64,000 nucleotides of DNA from Streptococcus hyointestinalis (GCF_900459405.1 NZ_UHFN01000007.1:1240001-1304000); one strand, 5' to 3'. Counted from the first letter of the stretch, positions 48,414-60,073 are shown. A program made the numbers and translations. The notes: generated by a model not told the origin, from the sequence alone.

Positions 48414-49382
48414 TTATGAAAATAAATTGGTAAAGAAGTTAACGATTTGTTGCCACAAGTTAGCAAAGAACCCTTTTCCAGACTCGATAGCGCTGTTGGC
48501 GTCAAAGTTGAGATTGATACCGCTAAAGGTTGACTTAGCCTTTGAGACAATGCTGTTTTTAAGAGAAGTCAAAGTTGACTTGAAGTTACTGTTTTTAATG
48601 ACAGAACTTTTTGACAAATTAACAGCAAAGTTAACGATGACAGTGATTTGGTTGCTGGTCATAGAGTCCTTAAGTCCATAGTTTGACAGTGTGTCCTCAA
48701 CGATCTTTCGGATGTCAGACTCAGACAGGCTAGAGCCACCATCTGCTACAGCAGACTTGATATCTGTCATGGCAACGTTCAGTTTATCTGCGTCGTAGCC
48801 TTCTTTATTTTGGTTTTCAGCGTTAATATCAGAAAGTGCATTGAGCTCTTCTTGCGCTAGCTCTTTACTTTCAGTAGAGACACTGGCTCCATTTTGCTCG
48901 AGCGAGTAGTAAATCCCTGCAAGCGCACTCTCTCCCGTTACTTGGATAGGGGAGGCAACTGTGATTTCAGCGTGCTCAATTCCTAGTGTAACAGCAGCGT
49001 TACGGTACATGTCCTCAGTGACCTTGGTGATATTTTCTGGAGTCACGATAGAAACACTCAAGCCCTTAGATGAGCCTAGCTTTTTGATTTTCACGGATGA
49101 ATAGAGCTGCAAACTGCTGTCATCTGCCACATCCATAATCGAAGCGTAGGCACTTGTCGTTAGCGTCTTGACACTCGTGTCTTTTGACGAATCATAACCT
49201 AAAAGAGAAAGCGTCTCGCTACGCTGACTGTCTGAGAGTGAGTAGCCCAGCACATAGTCTGGCTGCACATAAGACTCATCGATGACCTCTTGCACGCTAC
49301 TGGTCGCTGCTTGGGCTTTGGTCGCAAAAGAAAATGCCATTAAGGCTAAGCCAACACCCATAATCAGTTTTTTCAAACGCAT
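48414..49382 (-). CDS. Secreted DUF1002 domain protein
   Basis: 322 residues with a signal peptide (MRLKKLIMGVGLALMAFSFA, probable cleavage after AQA near residue 25). The remainder matches DUF1002: VLGYSLSDSQRSETLSLLGYD, MYRNAAVTLGIEHAEITVASP and a C-terminal amphipathic helix-rich segment ending WQQIVNFFTNLFS. No catalytic motif is recognised. Likely extracytoplasmic; role unknown. Confidence 0.87.
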   Translation of the reverse strand: MRLKKLIMGVGLALMAFSFATKAQAATSSVQEVIDESYVQPDYVLGYSLSDSQRSETLSLLGYDSSKDTSVKTLTTSAYASIMDVADDSSLQLYSSVKIKKLGSSKGLSVSIVTPENITKVTEDMYRNAAVTLGIEHAEITVASPIQVTGESALAGIYYSLEQNGASVSTESKELAQEELNALSDINAENQNKEGYDADKLNVAMTDIKSAVADGGSSLSESDIRKIVEDTLSNYGLKDSMTSNQITVIVNFAVNLSKSSVIKNSNFKSTLTSLKNSIVSKAKSTFSGINLNFDANSAIESGKGFFANLWQQIVNFFTNLFS

Positions 49383-49482
49383 ATAATATCCTCGTTTTTC
49401 TTTTTTTCCTAACTTTCTTCCAAAATCTTATGACTTATTATAACATCTTTTGCTTAAAGTAGCGCTAGAAAACAGTTTTCTC

Positions 49483-49884
49483 TCATTCGTGCAGTTCTAG
49501 AGGCAAACCATCTGGGTCAAAGAAAAAGGTCATCTTCTCACCGGTAAAAGTATCTCTACGAATAGGCTCCACAAAAATCCCTAAGTCCTCTAGTTCTTTT
49601 TTTCGGGTCTCGATGTCATCGACATAAAAGGCTAAATGGCGCAGCCCGCAAGCTTCAGGGTAACTAAGCCGTTTTGGTGGCTCGGTATAATTTTTCTCAC
49701 TTCTTTTTTGCCCAAAAATCTCTAGCTCAACACTTCCACACCTCAAGTCTAACTTGTAGTCTCCTCTATCTGGGCGGTGATTTTCACGAATAATCTCAAA
49801 ACCCAGTTTGTCCACGTAAAAGGCACGTGAGACCTCATAATCCGAAACGATAATCGCCACATGATGAACAGCATTCCACTGCAT
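49483..49884 (-). CDS. VOC-family protein (glyoxalase I-like)
   Basis: 133 residues with the two betaalphabetabetabeta modules of the vicinal oxygen chelate fold. Potential metal ligands: His in HHVAIIV, Glu in SVELEIFG, His in LRHLAFYVDD and Glu in LPLELHE. Might be a lactoylglutathione lyase-like detoxification enzyme. AAGGAGA precedes the Met at 49884; an upstream Met would include that site. Confidence 0.87.
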   Translation of the reverse strand: MQWNAVHHVAIIVSDYEVSRAFYVDKLGFEIIRENHRPDRGDYKLDLRCGSVELEIFGQKRSEKNYTEPPKRLSYPEACGLRHLAFYVDDIETRKKELEDLGIFVEPIRRDTFTGEKMTFFFDPDGLPLELHE

Positions 49885-49907
49885 ATTAGTCTCCTTTCTC
49901 ATAGAGA

Positions 49908-49933
49908 AAATCAGAAACCGAAGTTTCTGATTT
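49908..49933 (-). terminator. Terminator after srtA
   Basis: On the minus strand AAATCAGAAAC / GTTTCTGATTT with a four-base loop; it includes the stop codon and is followed by TCTC. Confidence 0.8.
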
Positions 49934-50681
49934 ACGTTGTCATTTGATTGTAAGATTTGCTAAAGGCGTCTAAGATTTCTTGACTAGCCTTGCTGTAGTC
50001 GACCGTCGCAGTTAGCTCACCACGTACAATAGTACGCTCGGTAGCTTCTGCGTCAGTACAAGTCACCAAGGTCACTTGACTCTTTCCAGCCTCGTCATCA
50101 ATCACTTCGACATGATCAGGTGTTACCACAGTTACATCTGTAACGACATATGTGTAGACCTTTTCCTTGTCTGTCAGGTAAATTTTCATGCCTTTTTTAG
50201 CTCTATCAAGAGGGGAAAAGAGCATGTCCGTTGAGCCTGTCATGCCAAAGACATGGTGACTCGCTAGAGCATAGTTGTTTTCCCCACCCATGACTTGGTT
50301 TTCCTTCATGGTGCCAGCTCCGTAGGAAAGCTCGGTGTTGCCCACACCTTTAAATATCGGCAGATTAAGCCCCACATCAGGAATAGCGATACCACCGATA
50401 ACAGGCAGCTGCTGCGCATCCATCTGTGCCTTTAGGATAGACTCCGCACTGATAGACTGCACTGAGTCAAAATCATAGGTCGTCTTTGCCTTCTTATTTT
50501 TTTCAATCGTCTTCTTGCTGACTTTTGTAATCTGGTACTTGTTGGTATTCATACCAATCAGATAATTTCGGATTGGTTTATTGAAAACCAAAACCAAGCC
50601 GACAAGCAATAGAACGATAAAGAGTACCGTTCGTAAGATACTAAAGAATTTTTTTCCTTTTTTCGTTTTCTGCTTTGCCAT
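49932..50681 (-). CDS. srtA: Class A sortase
   Basis: 249 residues. N-terminal membrane anchor (about 10-30), then the sortase beta-barrel. Catalytic His in ALASHHVFG near residue 144, Cys in VTLVTCTD near 210, and Arg in RTIVRGEL near 220. It anchors LPXTG proteins to the cell wall. The position just after gyrA (13 bases) is the conserved streptococcal arrangement for housekeeping sortase. Confidence 0.96.
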   Translation of the reverse strand: MAKQKTKKGKKFFSILRTVLFIVLLLVGLVLVFNKPIRNYLIGMNTNKYQITKVSKKTIEKNKKAKTTYDFDSVQSISAESILKAQMDAQQLPVIGGIAIPDVGLNLPIFKGVGNTELSYGAGTMKENQVMGGENNYALASHHVFGMTGSTDMLFSPLDRAKKGMKIYLTDKEKVYTYVVTDVTVVTPDHVEVIDDEAGKSQVTLVTCTDAEATERTIVRGELTATVDYSKASQEILDAFSKSYNQMTT

Positions 50682-50694
50682 AAATTGTCTCTAA

Positions 50695-53145
50695 TTATTC
50701 CTCATTCTCCTGCTGCACGTCCTCTTCGCTAGCAACCAAGGCAAAAGTGACAATCTTAGCCTCATCTGCTAAGCGCATCAACTTGACCCCTTGAGCACTA
50801 CGTCCCGTCTCAGAAATAGCAGCAACGCTGGTGCGGATAACCACGCCTGTATCGGTAATAACCATCAAGTCCTCATCTCCAGTCACCGTGGCGAGACCTG
50901 CTAGGCTACCGTTTCGCTCAGTGATATTAGCTGTCTTGATACCCTTACCACCACGATTTTTAGTTGGGTAGGCGCTTGCTGGCGTTCGCTTACCGAAACC
51001 TTTTTCAGTCACGATAAGAACATCTTGATTATCTTTAATCGTAGAAACGCCGATAACGCTATCATCTTCTCTTAGGGTAATCCCTTTGACACCTGCTGCG
51101 CTACGCCCCATCACTCGGATACCATCTTCGTTGAAGCGCACAGAGTAAGCTTGACGAGTCCCGATGATGATGTCCTCACTACCGTTAGTTGCCACAACAC
51201 TCATCAGCTCGTCTCCTTCTTTGAGGGTCAGAGCCTTGAGTCCGTTTTGGCGAATGTTATGGAACTCTGAGACACGTGAGCGTTTGACAAGCCCATGTCG
51301 TGTCGTAAAGAAGAAATAAGACTCCTCGCTCGTGTCACTATCAAGGTTAATCATGGTCTGAACCGTCTCACCCTCATCTAAGCGCAAGAGATTGACAATC
51401 GGAAGACCTTTTGCGGTACGACCGTATTCAGGAATTTCATAGGCTTTCAAGCGGTAAACACGCCCTAGATTGGTGAAAAAGAGCAGTGGATTGTGGGTGT
51501 TGGTAGACACCAAATCTTTAACAAAGTCGTCTTCGTTAACACCAGTTCCTTGAACGCCACGACCGCCACGCTTTTGCGCACGAAACTCATCCTGCGCTAG
51601 ACGCTTGATGTAGCCTTTATTAGACAAGGTAATTAACACATTTTCTTCTTCGATGAGGTCTTCGTCCTCAAGCGTCAAGACCTCACCCACCATGAGCTCA
51701 GTACGGCGCTCATCAGCGTATTTGCGCTTAATCTCGTCCATCTCGTCCTTGATAATCGTCATAACACGCTCTGGTTTTGCCAAGATATCCGCCAAATCCG
51801 CAATCAAAGCTAGCAAATCGTTGTACTCAGACTGAATCTTGTCACGTTCCAATCCTGTCAAACGACGCAGACGCATGTCTAAGATGGCTTGACTTTGACG
51901 CTCAGACAGGTCAAAACGACGCATCAGCTCCGCTTGGGCAATGCTGTCTGTCTCACTAGAGCGGATAATGTTTATCACCTCATCCAGGTGATCAAGCGCA
52001 ATCAGCAAACCCTCTAAGATATGAGCACGAGCTTCCGCACGATCCTTATCAAACTCCGTACGACGGACAATCACTTCTTTTTGGTGCTCGATGTAGTTGT
52101 CGATAATCTGACGAAGCGTCAAAATTTTAGGGACACCCTTTTCAATCGCTAGCATATTGAAGCTAAAGTTTGTCTGAAGCTGTGTTTGTTTAAAGAGATT
52201 GTTGAGGATGACATTGGCAGAGGCGTCACGCTTAATCTCAATAACAAAGCGAACACCCTCACGGCTGGACTCATCACGCACCGCTGTTATCCCCTCAATG
52301 CGCTTCTCCTGCACCAAACGCACAATGTGCTCATGTACCTTGGTTTTATTGACCCCATAAGGGAACTCTGTCACAACGATACGCTCTCTACCTGTCCGAG
52401 TGGTCTCAATCTCAGTACGTGAACGTAGAACGATTGATCCCTTTCCTGTATCATAGGCTTTATAAATACCAGAGCGCCCCATCACAAGAGCACCAGTTGG
52501 AAAGTCAGGACCAGGCAGCACTTCCATAAGGTCACGAGTTGTCGCTTCTGGATTGTCCATAACAAGCTTCACCGCATCAATAGACTCCCCTAGATTGTGC
52601 GGTGGGATGTTGGTTGCCATCCCGACAGCGATACCAGTCGCCCCATTGACCAAAAGGTTTGGAAAACGAGACGGCAATACCAAAGGCTCACGCTCACTAC
52701 CATCATAGTTATCTTGGAAATCAACCGTATTTTTGTTGATGTCACGCAACATCTCAAGCGCAATCTTACTCATACGAGCCTCAGTATAACGCTGAGCAGC
52801 GGCGCCATCACCATCCATAGAGCCAAAGTTTCCGTGCCCATCAACGAGCATGTGACGATATGACCACCACTGCGCCATACGAACCATAGCTTCATAGATA
52901 GAGGAGTCACCATGTGGGTGGTATTTACCCATGACGTCCCCTGTGATACGAGCGGACTTCTTATGTGGCTTGTCAGGCGTTACCCCAAGTTCGTTCATCC
53001 CATAGAGAATACGACGATGCACAGGCTTTAGACCATCTCTCACATCAGGAAGCGCCCGTGCGACAATAACACTCATGGCATAGTCAATGAAACTCGTTTT
53101 CATTTCACTTGTTAAATTGACATTTACTAAATTTTTATCTTTCAT
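50695..53145 (-). CDS. gyrA: DNA gyrase subunit A
   Basis: 816 residues. Catalytic Tyr120 is in AAAQRYTEA. The quinolone-resistance region reads [12 protein letters not shown] with Ser81 and Glu85 in wild-type form, so no classic gyrA resistance mutation is present. The C-terminal beta-pinwheel includes the GyrA box (QKRGGRG), required for supercoiling. With GyrB (elsewhere) it introduces negative supercoils. GAAGGA precedes the ATG, and an extended -10 is upstream. Confidence 0.98.
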   Translation of the reverse strand: MKDKNLVNVNLTSEMKTSFIDYAMSVIVARALPDVRDGLKPVHRRILYGMNELGVTPDKPHKKSARITGDVMGKYHPHGDSSIYEAMVRMAQWWSYRHMLVDGHGNFGSMDGDGAAAQRYTEARMSKIALEMLRDINKNTVDFQDNYDGSEREPLVLPSRFPNLLVNGATGIAVGMATNIPPHNLGESIDAVKLVMDNPEATTRDLMEVLPGPDFPTGALVMGRSGIYKAYDTGKGSIVLRSRTEIETTRTGRERIVVTEFPYGVNKTKVHEHIVRLVQEKRIEGITAVRDESSREGVRFVIEIKRDASANVILNNLFKQTQLQTNFSFNMLAIEKGVPKILTLRQIIDNYIEHQKEVIVRRTEFDKDRAEARAHILEGLLIALDHLDEVINIIRSSETDSIAQAELMRRFDLSERQSQAILDMRLRRLTGLERDKIQSEYNDLLALIADLADILAKPERVMTIIKDEMDEIKRKYADERRTELMVGEVLTLEDEDLIEEENVLITLSNKGYIKRLAQDEFRAQKRGGRGVQGTGVNEDDFVKDLVSTNTHNPLLFFTNLGRVYRLKAYEIPEYGRTAKGLPIVNLLRLDEGETVQTMINLDSDTSEESYFFFTTRHGLVKRSRVSEFHNIRQNGLKALTLKEGDELMSVVATNGSEDIIIGTRQAYSVRFNEDGIRVMGRSAAGVKGITLREDDSVIGVSTIKDNQDVLIVTEKGFGKRTPASAYPTKNRGGKGIKTANITERNGSLAGLATVTGDEDLMVITDTGVVIRTSVAAISETGRSAQGVKLMRLADEAKIVTFALVASEEDVQQENEE

Positions 53146-53175
53146 GAACAGTTGTCCTTCATTTTATTACTATAT

Positions 53176-53181
53176 ATTATA
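53176..53181 (-). promoter_or_regulatory. gyrA promoter -10 element
   Basis: On the minus strand TGGTATAAT, an extended -10; the -35 is not clear. Confidence 0.65.
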
Positions 53182-53320
53182 CCATATTTTCTGCTATTTT
53201 TCCCTTATTTTTATCGACCTATTCCGAACATTCAAACGACTGTGGCAGGTCATCAGCTACACTTTTCTGAAAGCTATTTGTGAATTTTTTACCATTTTCC
53301 AATTTTTTCACCATTTCCTC

Positions 53321-53349
53321 GTGACAGAACGGTATGAAAATGCTAAAAT
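53321..53349 (+). promoter_or_regulatory. ldh promoter
   Basis: GTGACA (53321-53326), 17-base spacer, TAAAAT (53344-53349) with TG at the extended -10 position. TTGTGAATTTTTTACCAT at 53278-53295 contains one good Rex half-site upstream. Confidence 0.72.
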
Positions 53350-53397
53350 AAGGATGTACGGGAATTTTCCCCATAATAAATTTAAGGAGATGTTTAG

Positions 53398-54390
<993 letters not shown>

Positions 54391-54407
54391 TCTCTAGTTT
54401 CTAGATA

Positions 54408-54439
54408 CAAAATCAGCTGATATTTTCAGCTGGTTTTTT
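54408..54439 (+). terminator. Rho-independent terminator after ldh
   Basis: AAAATCAGCTGA / TTCAGCTGGTTTT hairpin with a short loop and TTTTTT. Confidence 0.85.
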
Positions 54440-54466
54440 GTTCACTTCTATTTCACGGAGTTTTTT

Positions 54467-54979
54467 ATGAAAATGGTTATTATTGGCTATTCTGGCGCTG
54501 GAAAATCAACACTAGCAAAGAAGCTCACAGACTTCTACAAGTTACCACTCCTACACTTAGACAAGCTACGTTTTTCGAATGGCTGGCAAGCTCGTAAAAA
54601 AGAGAATATAAGCGCTGATATACAAGCTTTTTTAGACACGCATGACAGTTGGGTTATTGAAGGAAATCTATCCTCATGTCTCTTTGAAGAAAGACTAAAT
54701 GCCGCCGATAAGATTATTATCTTACAACTACCACGTCTCATCTGCCTCAAGCGTGCTTACAAACGCTATAGACAGCACCGTGGGCAAACACGTGATAGCA
54801 TGGCAGAGGGTTGTCCTGAGCGATTTGATCTTGACTTCATCAAATGGATTTTGATAGATGGCAGACACCCGCAAATACAAGAGCGATTTCAGTCTGTTTT
54901 GGAAAACTATTCTGATAAAACCCTTCATTTGACCAGTCAAAAAGATATTGATACTTTCTTACAAGACATGAAAAAATGA
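54467..54979 (+). CDS. P-loop kinase-like protein (FlaR/topology-modulation family)
   Basis: 170 residues. Walker A GYSGAGKST at residues 7-15, then LLHLDKLRFSNGW, VIEGNLSS (Walker B-like region), and Arg-rich lid LKRAYKRYRQHRGQTR. This matches adenylate-kinase-like proteins annotated as DNA topology modulation protein. Real substrate unknown. It begins 77 bases after ldh. Confidence 0.85.
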   Translation: MKMVIIGYSGAGKSTLAKKLTDFYKLPLLHLDKLRFSNGWQARKKENISADIQAFLDTHDSWVIEGNLSSCLFEERLNAADKIIILQLPRLICLKRAYKRYRQHRGQTRDSMAEGCPERFDLDFIKWILIDGRHPQIQERFQSVLENYSDKTLHLTSQKDIDTFLQDMKK

Positions 54980-55002
54980 GTCGATATTTCGACTCATTTT
55001 TG
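54972..55002. terminator. Terminator between the P-loop kinase gene and nox
   Basis: AAAATGAGTCGA / TCGACTCATTTT with a four-base loop; overlaps the kinase stop and works for both convergent genes. Confidence 0.85.
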
Positions 55003-55004
55003 TG

Positions 55005-56372
55005 TTATTCTGCTGAGAGAGCAGCCATTGTAATGTAGTTGTAAGGTTGGTTGAAGTGTGGCAAGAAGAAGAGATCTGTCAATGCCAATTTGTCGATGGT
55101 TACCTTTTCTTGGATAGCCAGTGAGAAGAGATGGATTGCTAGCGCAATATCGTCGTAAGACGCCATTTGACAACCTAAAATCACACGGCTATCTTTATCA
55201 TAGACAATCTTAATGGTTACTTCGTAGTTATCGTGCTTGATAAAGCCTGGTTTTTGCAGGTCTGTAAAGGTTGTTTCAACGGCATTGTGCCCTGCTTGTT
55301 TAGCTTTTTCAAGTGTCAAACCTGTAGACACCATGTGGAGTCCGTAAATTGAGATACCGTTTGAACCTTGAACACCAATACCTTCAAGCTCATGACCACA
55401 AGCGTTGTGAGCAGCAACGATACCAGTACGTACAGCATTTGACGCAAGGGCGATATAGTTGATGTCGTCTAATGAGTTATCATAAACTGTCGCACAGTCA
55501 CCGATAGCATAAACATCTTTCATGCTGGTTTCTTGTTTTTTATTGACAACCCATGCACCGTTACGGAAAGTTTCAAGGCGACCTTTACCAAGTTCTGTGT
55601 TTGGACGGAAACCAACTGCCATAACGACCATATCCACATCAAAGGTTTCTTTGTCAGTCACAAGACGTTCAACCTTACCATCACCTTCGACTGCTTGAAC
55701 AGCTTGACCATAAGCAAGACGAATGCCGTGGTCTTCCAAGTTCTTGCTCATCATATCTGTAAGGTCACGGTCGTAGTAGCCGACCATGCAAGTTTCTGCA
55801 ATATCAACCAAAGTCACTTCTTTTCCAATACGTTGGAAAGCTTCTGCCAATTCCACACCAATGTAGCCTGCCCCAACGACAGCCACACGGTCAATGCCTG
55901 GCTTAGCCAATTTTTCAATAACTTCTGCTGAGTTTTGATAGAGTTTTACAAACTGAAGGTTTTCAAGTGTCGCTTTAAACTCACGAGACCCTTCTTCGAT
56001 TTCCACTCCCTTAATCGGTGGGATAACAGGTTGTGAGCCTGTCGCCAAAATCAATTTATCATAAGACTCGATATGTTCTTTACCATCAACGAGCGCTTTG
56101 ACTTCTTTTTTATCAAAGTCAATATCTAAGACAGGAGACTCCATGTAAACCTTTGCTCCCATACCTTCTAGCTGCTCCTTATCAGAGTAGAACAAACCTT
56201 CTGGTCCGTCAATTTGCTCACCAATCCAAAGAGCCATCCCGCATCCTAGGAAAGAAATGTTTGAGTTTTGGTCAAAAGTCACCACTTCATTTTCATCTCC
56301 ATAGTTGCTAAGCATGGTTTTTATAGCTGCTGTGCCGGCGTGGTTTGTTCCAACAACAACGATTTTACTCAT
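55005..56372 (-). CDS. nox: H2O-forming NADH oxidase
   Basis: 455 residues, FAD-dependent pyridine nucleotide-disulfide family. The redox-active Cys44 is in [19 protein letters not shown] is the FAD motif, [17 protein letters not shown] the NADH motif, and [12 protein letters not shown] the C-terminal FAD site. It reduces O2 to water by four electrons, protecting against oxygen and reoxidising NADH. Its promoter carries an inverted repeat resembling cre/Rex sites. Confidence 0.95.
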   Translation of the reverse strand: MSKIVVVGTNHAGTAAIKTMLSNYGDENEVVTFDQNSNISFLGCGMALWIGEQIDGPEGLFYSDKEQLEGMGAKVYMESPVLDIDFDKKEVKALVDGKEHIESYDKLILATGSQPVIPPIKGVEIEEGSREFKATLENLQFVKLYQNSAEVIEKLAKPGIDRVAVVGAGYIGVELAEAFQRIGKEVTLVDIAETCMVGYYDRDLTDMMSKNLEDHGIRLAYGQAVQAVEGDGKVERLVTDKETFDVDMVVMAVGFRPNTELGKGRLETFRNGAWVVNKKQETSMKDVYAIGDCATVYDNSLDDINYIALASNAVRTGIVAAHNACGHELEGIGVQGSNGISIYGLHMVSTGLTLEKAKQAGHNAVETTFTDLQKPGFIKHDNYEVTIKIVYDKDSRVILGCQMASYDDIALAIHLFSLAIQEKVTIDKLALTDLFFLPHFNQPYNYITMAALSAE

Positions 56373-56407
56373 AATTAAATTCCTCTTTTCTATATCTTAC
56401 AATTAGC

Positions 56408-56436
56408 ATTATACCATATTTGTAAACCGCTTACAA
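56408..56436 (-). promoter_or_regulatory. nox promoter with an inverted repeat over the -35
   Basis: On the minus strand TTGTAA (56431-56436), 17-base spacer, TATAAT (56408-56413) with TG extended -10. TTGTAAACCGCTTACAA (56420-56436, plus strand) is palindromic with TTGTAA/TTACAA arms; it resembles both a cre and a shortened Rex box. Confidence 0.72.
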
Positions 56437-56465
56437 TTGTTTTGCATATCTTTTTAGAATTGCTC

Positions 56466-56494
56466 TAAAAAAAACTTCTCTCATACGAGAGAAG
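56466..56494 (-). terminator. Terminator after the nucleoside ABC transporter operon
   Basis: On the minus strand CTTCTCTC / GAGAGAAG with a four-base loop followed by TTTTTTTT. Confidence 0.88.
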
Positions 56495-56498
56495 CTCT

Positions 56499-57452
56499 TT
56501 ATTTTGATTTGATATAGTTGACACCGTCTGCTTTTGGTGCCACTGATTTTCCTAGGAAGGCAGCTAGCACAATGATGGTCAACACATACGGCGTGATTTG
56601 CAAGTAAACCGCTGGAATATCTTTCAAGAAAGCGAGATTGCCACCGATAACCGCTAGACTTTGTGATAAACCAAAGAAGAGACTAGCTAGCATAGCGCCG
56701 ATTGGATTCCATTTCCCAAAAATCATAGCTGCAAGAGCGATGAAACCTGGACCGGTGATTGTTGTCACAGAAAAGTTTCCTGAGATAGATTGCGCATAGA
56801 TAGCACCACCCATACCGCCAAGAAAACCTGAAATAAGAACACCCATATAACGCATAAAGTAAACGTTAATTCCAAGTGTATCAGCCGCTTGTGGGTGCTC
56901 ACCTACTGAGCGCAAACGCAAACCAAAACGTGTCTTGTAAAGGACAAACCAAGCTAGGAAAGTAAAGGCAATTACTACATAGCCGATAGCGCTGGTACCT
57001 GCAAAGAAAATCTCGCCAATAATCGGGATTTTAGCAAGCACTGGAAAGTCAAACTTTCCAAAAGATTGTGTGATACTATCTGTCTGTCCTTTGTTGTAGA
57101 TAACACGGCAGAGGAAAACAGCTAACGCCGGTGCTAAAAGATTGAGTACGGTACCGCTGACGATATGGTCAGCACGGAAGTTTACTGTCGCAGCCGCATG
57201 GATGATGGAGAAGAGCAAACCAACGACACCTCCGACCAAGACGCCTAGCCAAGGGGTCGCTTTACCAAACGCATCCGCAAATTCTAGGTTGAAAACAACT
57301 CCAGAAAAAGCTCCCATAACCATGATACCTTCTAAGCCGACATTGACAACACCACTACGTTCTGAGAAGGTACCACCAATACTGGTCAAAATCAAAGGCG
57401 TTGCATAGATTAAAGTCGTTGAGACTAAAAGTGCTAATGTTGTAGTCGACAT
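56499..57452 (-). CDS. Nucleoside ABC transporter permease, second subunit
   Basis: 317 residues, about eight to nine membrane segments, of the CUT2/BPD_transp_2 type (LivM/RbsC-like). Motifs: GTFSERSGVVNVGLEGIMVMGAF and the EAA-like ERSVGEHPQAADTLGINVYFMRY. Works with the preceding permease, the double ATPase and the Bmp lipoprotein to import ribonucleosides, as in the RnsBACD transporter of S. mutans. Start and stop codons of adjacent genes overlap by one base. Confidence 0.9.
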   Translation of the reverse strand: MSTTTLALLVSTTLIYATPLILTSIGGTFSERSGVVNVGLEGIMVMGAFSGVVFNLEFADAFGKATPWLGVLVGGVVGLLFSIIHAAATVNFRADHIVSGTVLNLLAPALAVFLCRVIYNKGQTDSITQSFGKFDFPVLAKIPIIGEIFFAGTSAIGYVVIAFTFLAWFVLYKTRFGLRLRSVGEHPQAADTLGINVYFMRYMGVLISGFLGGMGGAIYAQSISGNFSVTTITGPGFIALAAMIFGKWNPIGAMLASLFFGLSQSLAVIGGNLAFLKDIPAVYLQITPYVLTIIVLAAFLGKSVAPKADGVNYIKSK

Positions 57453-58513
57453 TATTTACCACCTTTCATTTGTTTTTTAGGCTTGATATAGCGCTCAATG
57501 ATATAATGTGCACCAACAAAGAAAATAATCAAAGCTGTCACGATACTAATCAATTCTTTTGGAATTCCTGCAATTGTCATTCCTGATGACCCTACGCTAA
57601 GGAATGAGAAAAGAAAGGATGAGAAAAGAATACCGATTGGGTTATTTTGAGCAAGTAGGGCTACTGCCATACCGTCAAAACCGATGGATACCGAGCTTGC
57701 CTGCACAAAGACGTTTTCAAAAGTTCCAAGACCGTAGACAACACCACCAAGACCAGCAAAAGCACCTGAGATAATCATTGATAGAATAATGGTGCGTTTA
57801 GCTGACATCCCTGCGTATTCACTGGCATTTGGGTTTAGTCCGACTGAGCGAATTTCAAAACCAAGGGTTGTTTTGTTGAGCAAGATCCAGATGATGATGA
57901 TACCGATAATAGCAATGAAAATACCGATATTCATCCGTGAGTGATCGGTCAGCGTGTCTAACCAAGCTGTCTGATAGGAAACATTTTCAGAGACCTTGAT
58001 ACTAGAGTCTGCATTACGCATGATATCTTTAGAAAAGAGACCACGAATAATAGCATTTCCTGAATAAAGAACGATATAGTTCATCATAATGGTTACGATA
58101 ACCTCGCTGGTACCGAGATAAGCTCGTAAAATCCCAGGGATAGCACCGATAATACCACCAGCAATCATCCCGATAAGAACGGTTGAGATGATACTTAATG
58201 GGCGACTCATGTCAGGATTTGAGAGACCAAACCAACCTGCAGCAATCCAACCTGCATAGGCTTGCCCTGGTAGCCCAACGTTAAAGAAACCTGCTCGGCT
58301 TGCTACCGCAAAACCAAGTGCCACCAAAATCAGTGGACCCATGTTTGTAAAAATTTCACCGATATCTTTGGCACTACCAAAAGCTTTGTTAAAGAGCTCT
58401 TCATAACCCCAAATAGGGTCGTAACCAAAGATAAACATAATAACAGCGCCAAGAACGATTCCCAGTAATACTGAAATCAGAGGAACCGCAATTTGTTGAG
58501 TTCGCTTAGACAT
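57452..58513 (-). CDS. Nucleoside ABC transporter permease, first subunit
   Basis: 353 residues with about ten membrane segments. AGFFNVGLPGQAYAGW and IRSVGLNPNASEYAGMSAKRTI are conserved in CUT2-type permeases. Tightly coupled to the ATPase gene upstream and the second permease downstream, so the stoichiometry is probably one of each. Confidence 0.9.
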   Translation of the reverse strand: MSKRTQQIAVPLISVLLGIVLGAVIMFIFGYDPIWGYEELFNKAFGSAKDIGEIFTNMGPLILVALGFAVASRAGFFNVGLPGQAYAGWIAAGWFGLSNPDMSRPLSIISTVLIGMIAGGIIGAIPGILRAYLGTSEVIVTIMMNYIVLYSGNAIIRGLFSKDIMRNADSSIKVSENVSYQTAWLDTLTDHSRMNIGIFIAIIGIIIIWILLNKTTLGFEIRSVGLNPNASEYAGMSAKRTIILSMIISGAFAGLGGVVYGLGTFENVFVQASSVSIGFDGMAVALLAQNNPIGILFSSFLFSFLSVGSSGMTIAGIPKELISIVTALIIFFVGAHYIIERYIKPKKQMKGGK

Positions 58514-60039
58514 TACTCGCCTCCTTTTCCAATATTACCACCAGCCATCAAAATACCTAACTCTTGCTTATTGGTTTCAGCAGGTGTTACGATACCTTGA
58601 ATGCTTCCATCATGGATAACAGCAATGCGGTCAGAAAGGTTGAGAATTTCATCCAACTCAAAGCTAACCACTAATACCGCTTTTCCTTTATCTCGCTCTT
58701 CAATCAGACGTTTGTGGATATACTCAATCGCTCCAACGTCTAAACCACGAGTTGGCTGACTAACAATTAAAAGGTCTGGGTCACGATCAATCTCACGTGC
58801 GATAATCGCTTTTTGCTGATTTCCTCCAGAAAAGCCCTTTGCTGGTACCAATTCATTGACTCCACGGACGTCAAACTCCTTCATCAGCTTACGAGCATGT
58901 TCATTGATATTATTGAAATTAAGGATACCGTTTTTACTCATTGGCTCCTTGTAGTAGGTCTGTAGCGCCATATTTTCAGCCAATGTCATCTCAAGCACCA
59001 AACCATCACGATGACGATCTTCAGGGACATGTCCAACACTCAGCTCGGTAATTTTACGAGTCGTTAGATGTGTCACGTCTTGTCCTTTGATGGTAATGCT
59101 GCCTGACTTGACCTTTCTGAGTCCTGTAATAGCCTGTACCAGCTCGCTCTGACCATTGCCATCAATCCCTGCGATACCGACAATCTCACCACCACGAACA
59201 TCAAGATTGAGCTGTTTTACTGCAGGAACACCACGGTTTTCATTGACCACAAGGTCTTTGATAGACAAGATGACATCTTTTGGTTTTGCAGGCTCTTTTT
59301 CTGTCGTAAAGGAAACAGAATGTCCCACCATCATCTCAGCCAAATCAGCAGAAGTTGCACCTGCCACTTCAACCGTCTCAATACTCTTACCTCGACGAAT
59401 AACCGTTACACGGTCGGCTACTGCACGAATCTCATCAAGTTTATGCGTGATAAGGATGATAGATTTACCTTCTTTGACAAGATTTTTCATGATATCCATC
59501 AGCTCTGCGATTTCTGATGGTGTCAAAACAGCTGTCGGCTCATCAAAGATAAGAATATCAGCACCACGGTAGAGCGTCTTTAAGATTTCCACACGCTGTT
59601 GCATCCCAACAGAAATATCTGCTACCTTAGCATGAGGCTCTACAGTCAAACCGTACTTTTTAGACAGTTCTTCAATATCTTTTGTTGCCTGCTTTAAATC
59701 AAGCACCCCATTTTTGACGGTCTCTGTTCCTAGGATGATATTTTCAGCAACAGTGAAAGCTTCCACCAACATAAAGTGCTGGTGCACCATCCCGATACCG
59801 AGCTGAGAGGACTTTGACGGCGAGTCAATTGTAACACTCTCACCATTGACCACAATCTCACCACTTGTTGGTTGCAACAAGCCAGCCAGCATATTCATCA
59901 GAGTTGATTTTCCTGCACCGTTTTCCCCTAATAGTGCATGGATTTCACCCTTTTGAATAGACAAGTTGATATGGTCATTTGCGACGAAATCACCAAATTT
60001 TTTGGTAATTTCTTTCATTTCAATGACATGCTTAGACAT
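58513..60039 (-). CDS. Nucleoside ABC transporter ATP-binding protein, two tandem NBDs
   Basis: 508 residues. NBD1 (about 1-250): Walker A GENGAGKST, signature SVGMQQR, Walker B LIFDEPTAVL. NBD2 (about 255-500): Walker A GIDGNGQSE (degenerate), signature FSGGNQQK, and LLIVSQPTRGLDVG with Gln instead of Glu after Walker B. So NBD2 looks less competent, as in RbsA/MglA-type CUT2 ATPases. A terminator-like hairpin and two other hairpins separate it from bmpA. Confidence 0.92.
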   Translation of the reverse strand: MSKHVIEMKEITKKFGDFVANDHINLSIQKGEIHALLGENGAGKSTLMNMLAGLLQPTSGEIVVNGESVTIDSPSKSSQLGIGMVHQHFMLVEAFTVAENIILGTETVKNGVLDLKQATKDIEELSKKYGLTVEPHAKVADISVGMQQRVEILKTLYRGADILIFDEPTAVLTPSEIAELMDIMKNLVKEGKSIILITHKLDEIRAVADRVTVIRRGKSIETVEVAGATSADLAEMMVGHSVSFTTEKEPAKPKDVILSIKDLVVNENRGVPAVKQLNLDVRGGEIVGIAGIDGNGQSELVQAITGLRKVKSGSITIKGQDVTHLTTRKITELSVGHVPEDRHRDGLVLEMTLAENMALQTYYKEPMSKNGILNFNNINEHARKLMKEFDVRGVNELVPAKGFSGGNQQKAIIAREIDRDPDLLIVSQPTRGLDVGAIEYIHKRLIEERDKGKAVLVVSFELDEILNLSDRIAVIHDGSIQGIVTPAETNKQELGILMAGGNIGKGGE

Positions 60040-60073
60040 ATCTTCTCCCTTTCAAGAAATAACAATTATAGTT

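Noticed and set aside
50695..53145. Possible fluoroquinolone-resistance allele of gyrA
   Set aside because: Ser81 and Glu85 are wild-type, so no resistance change is visible.
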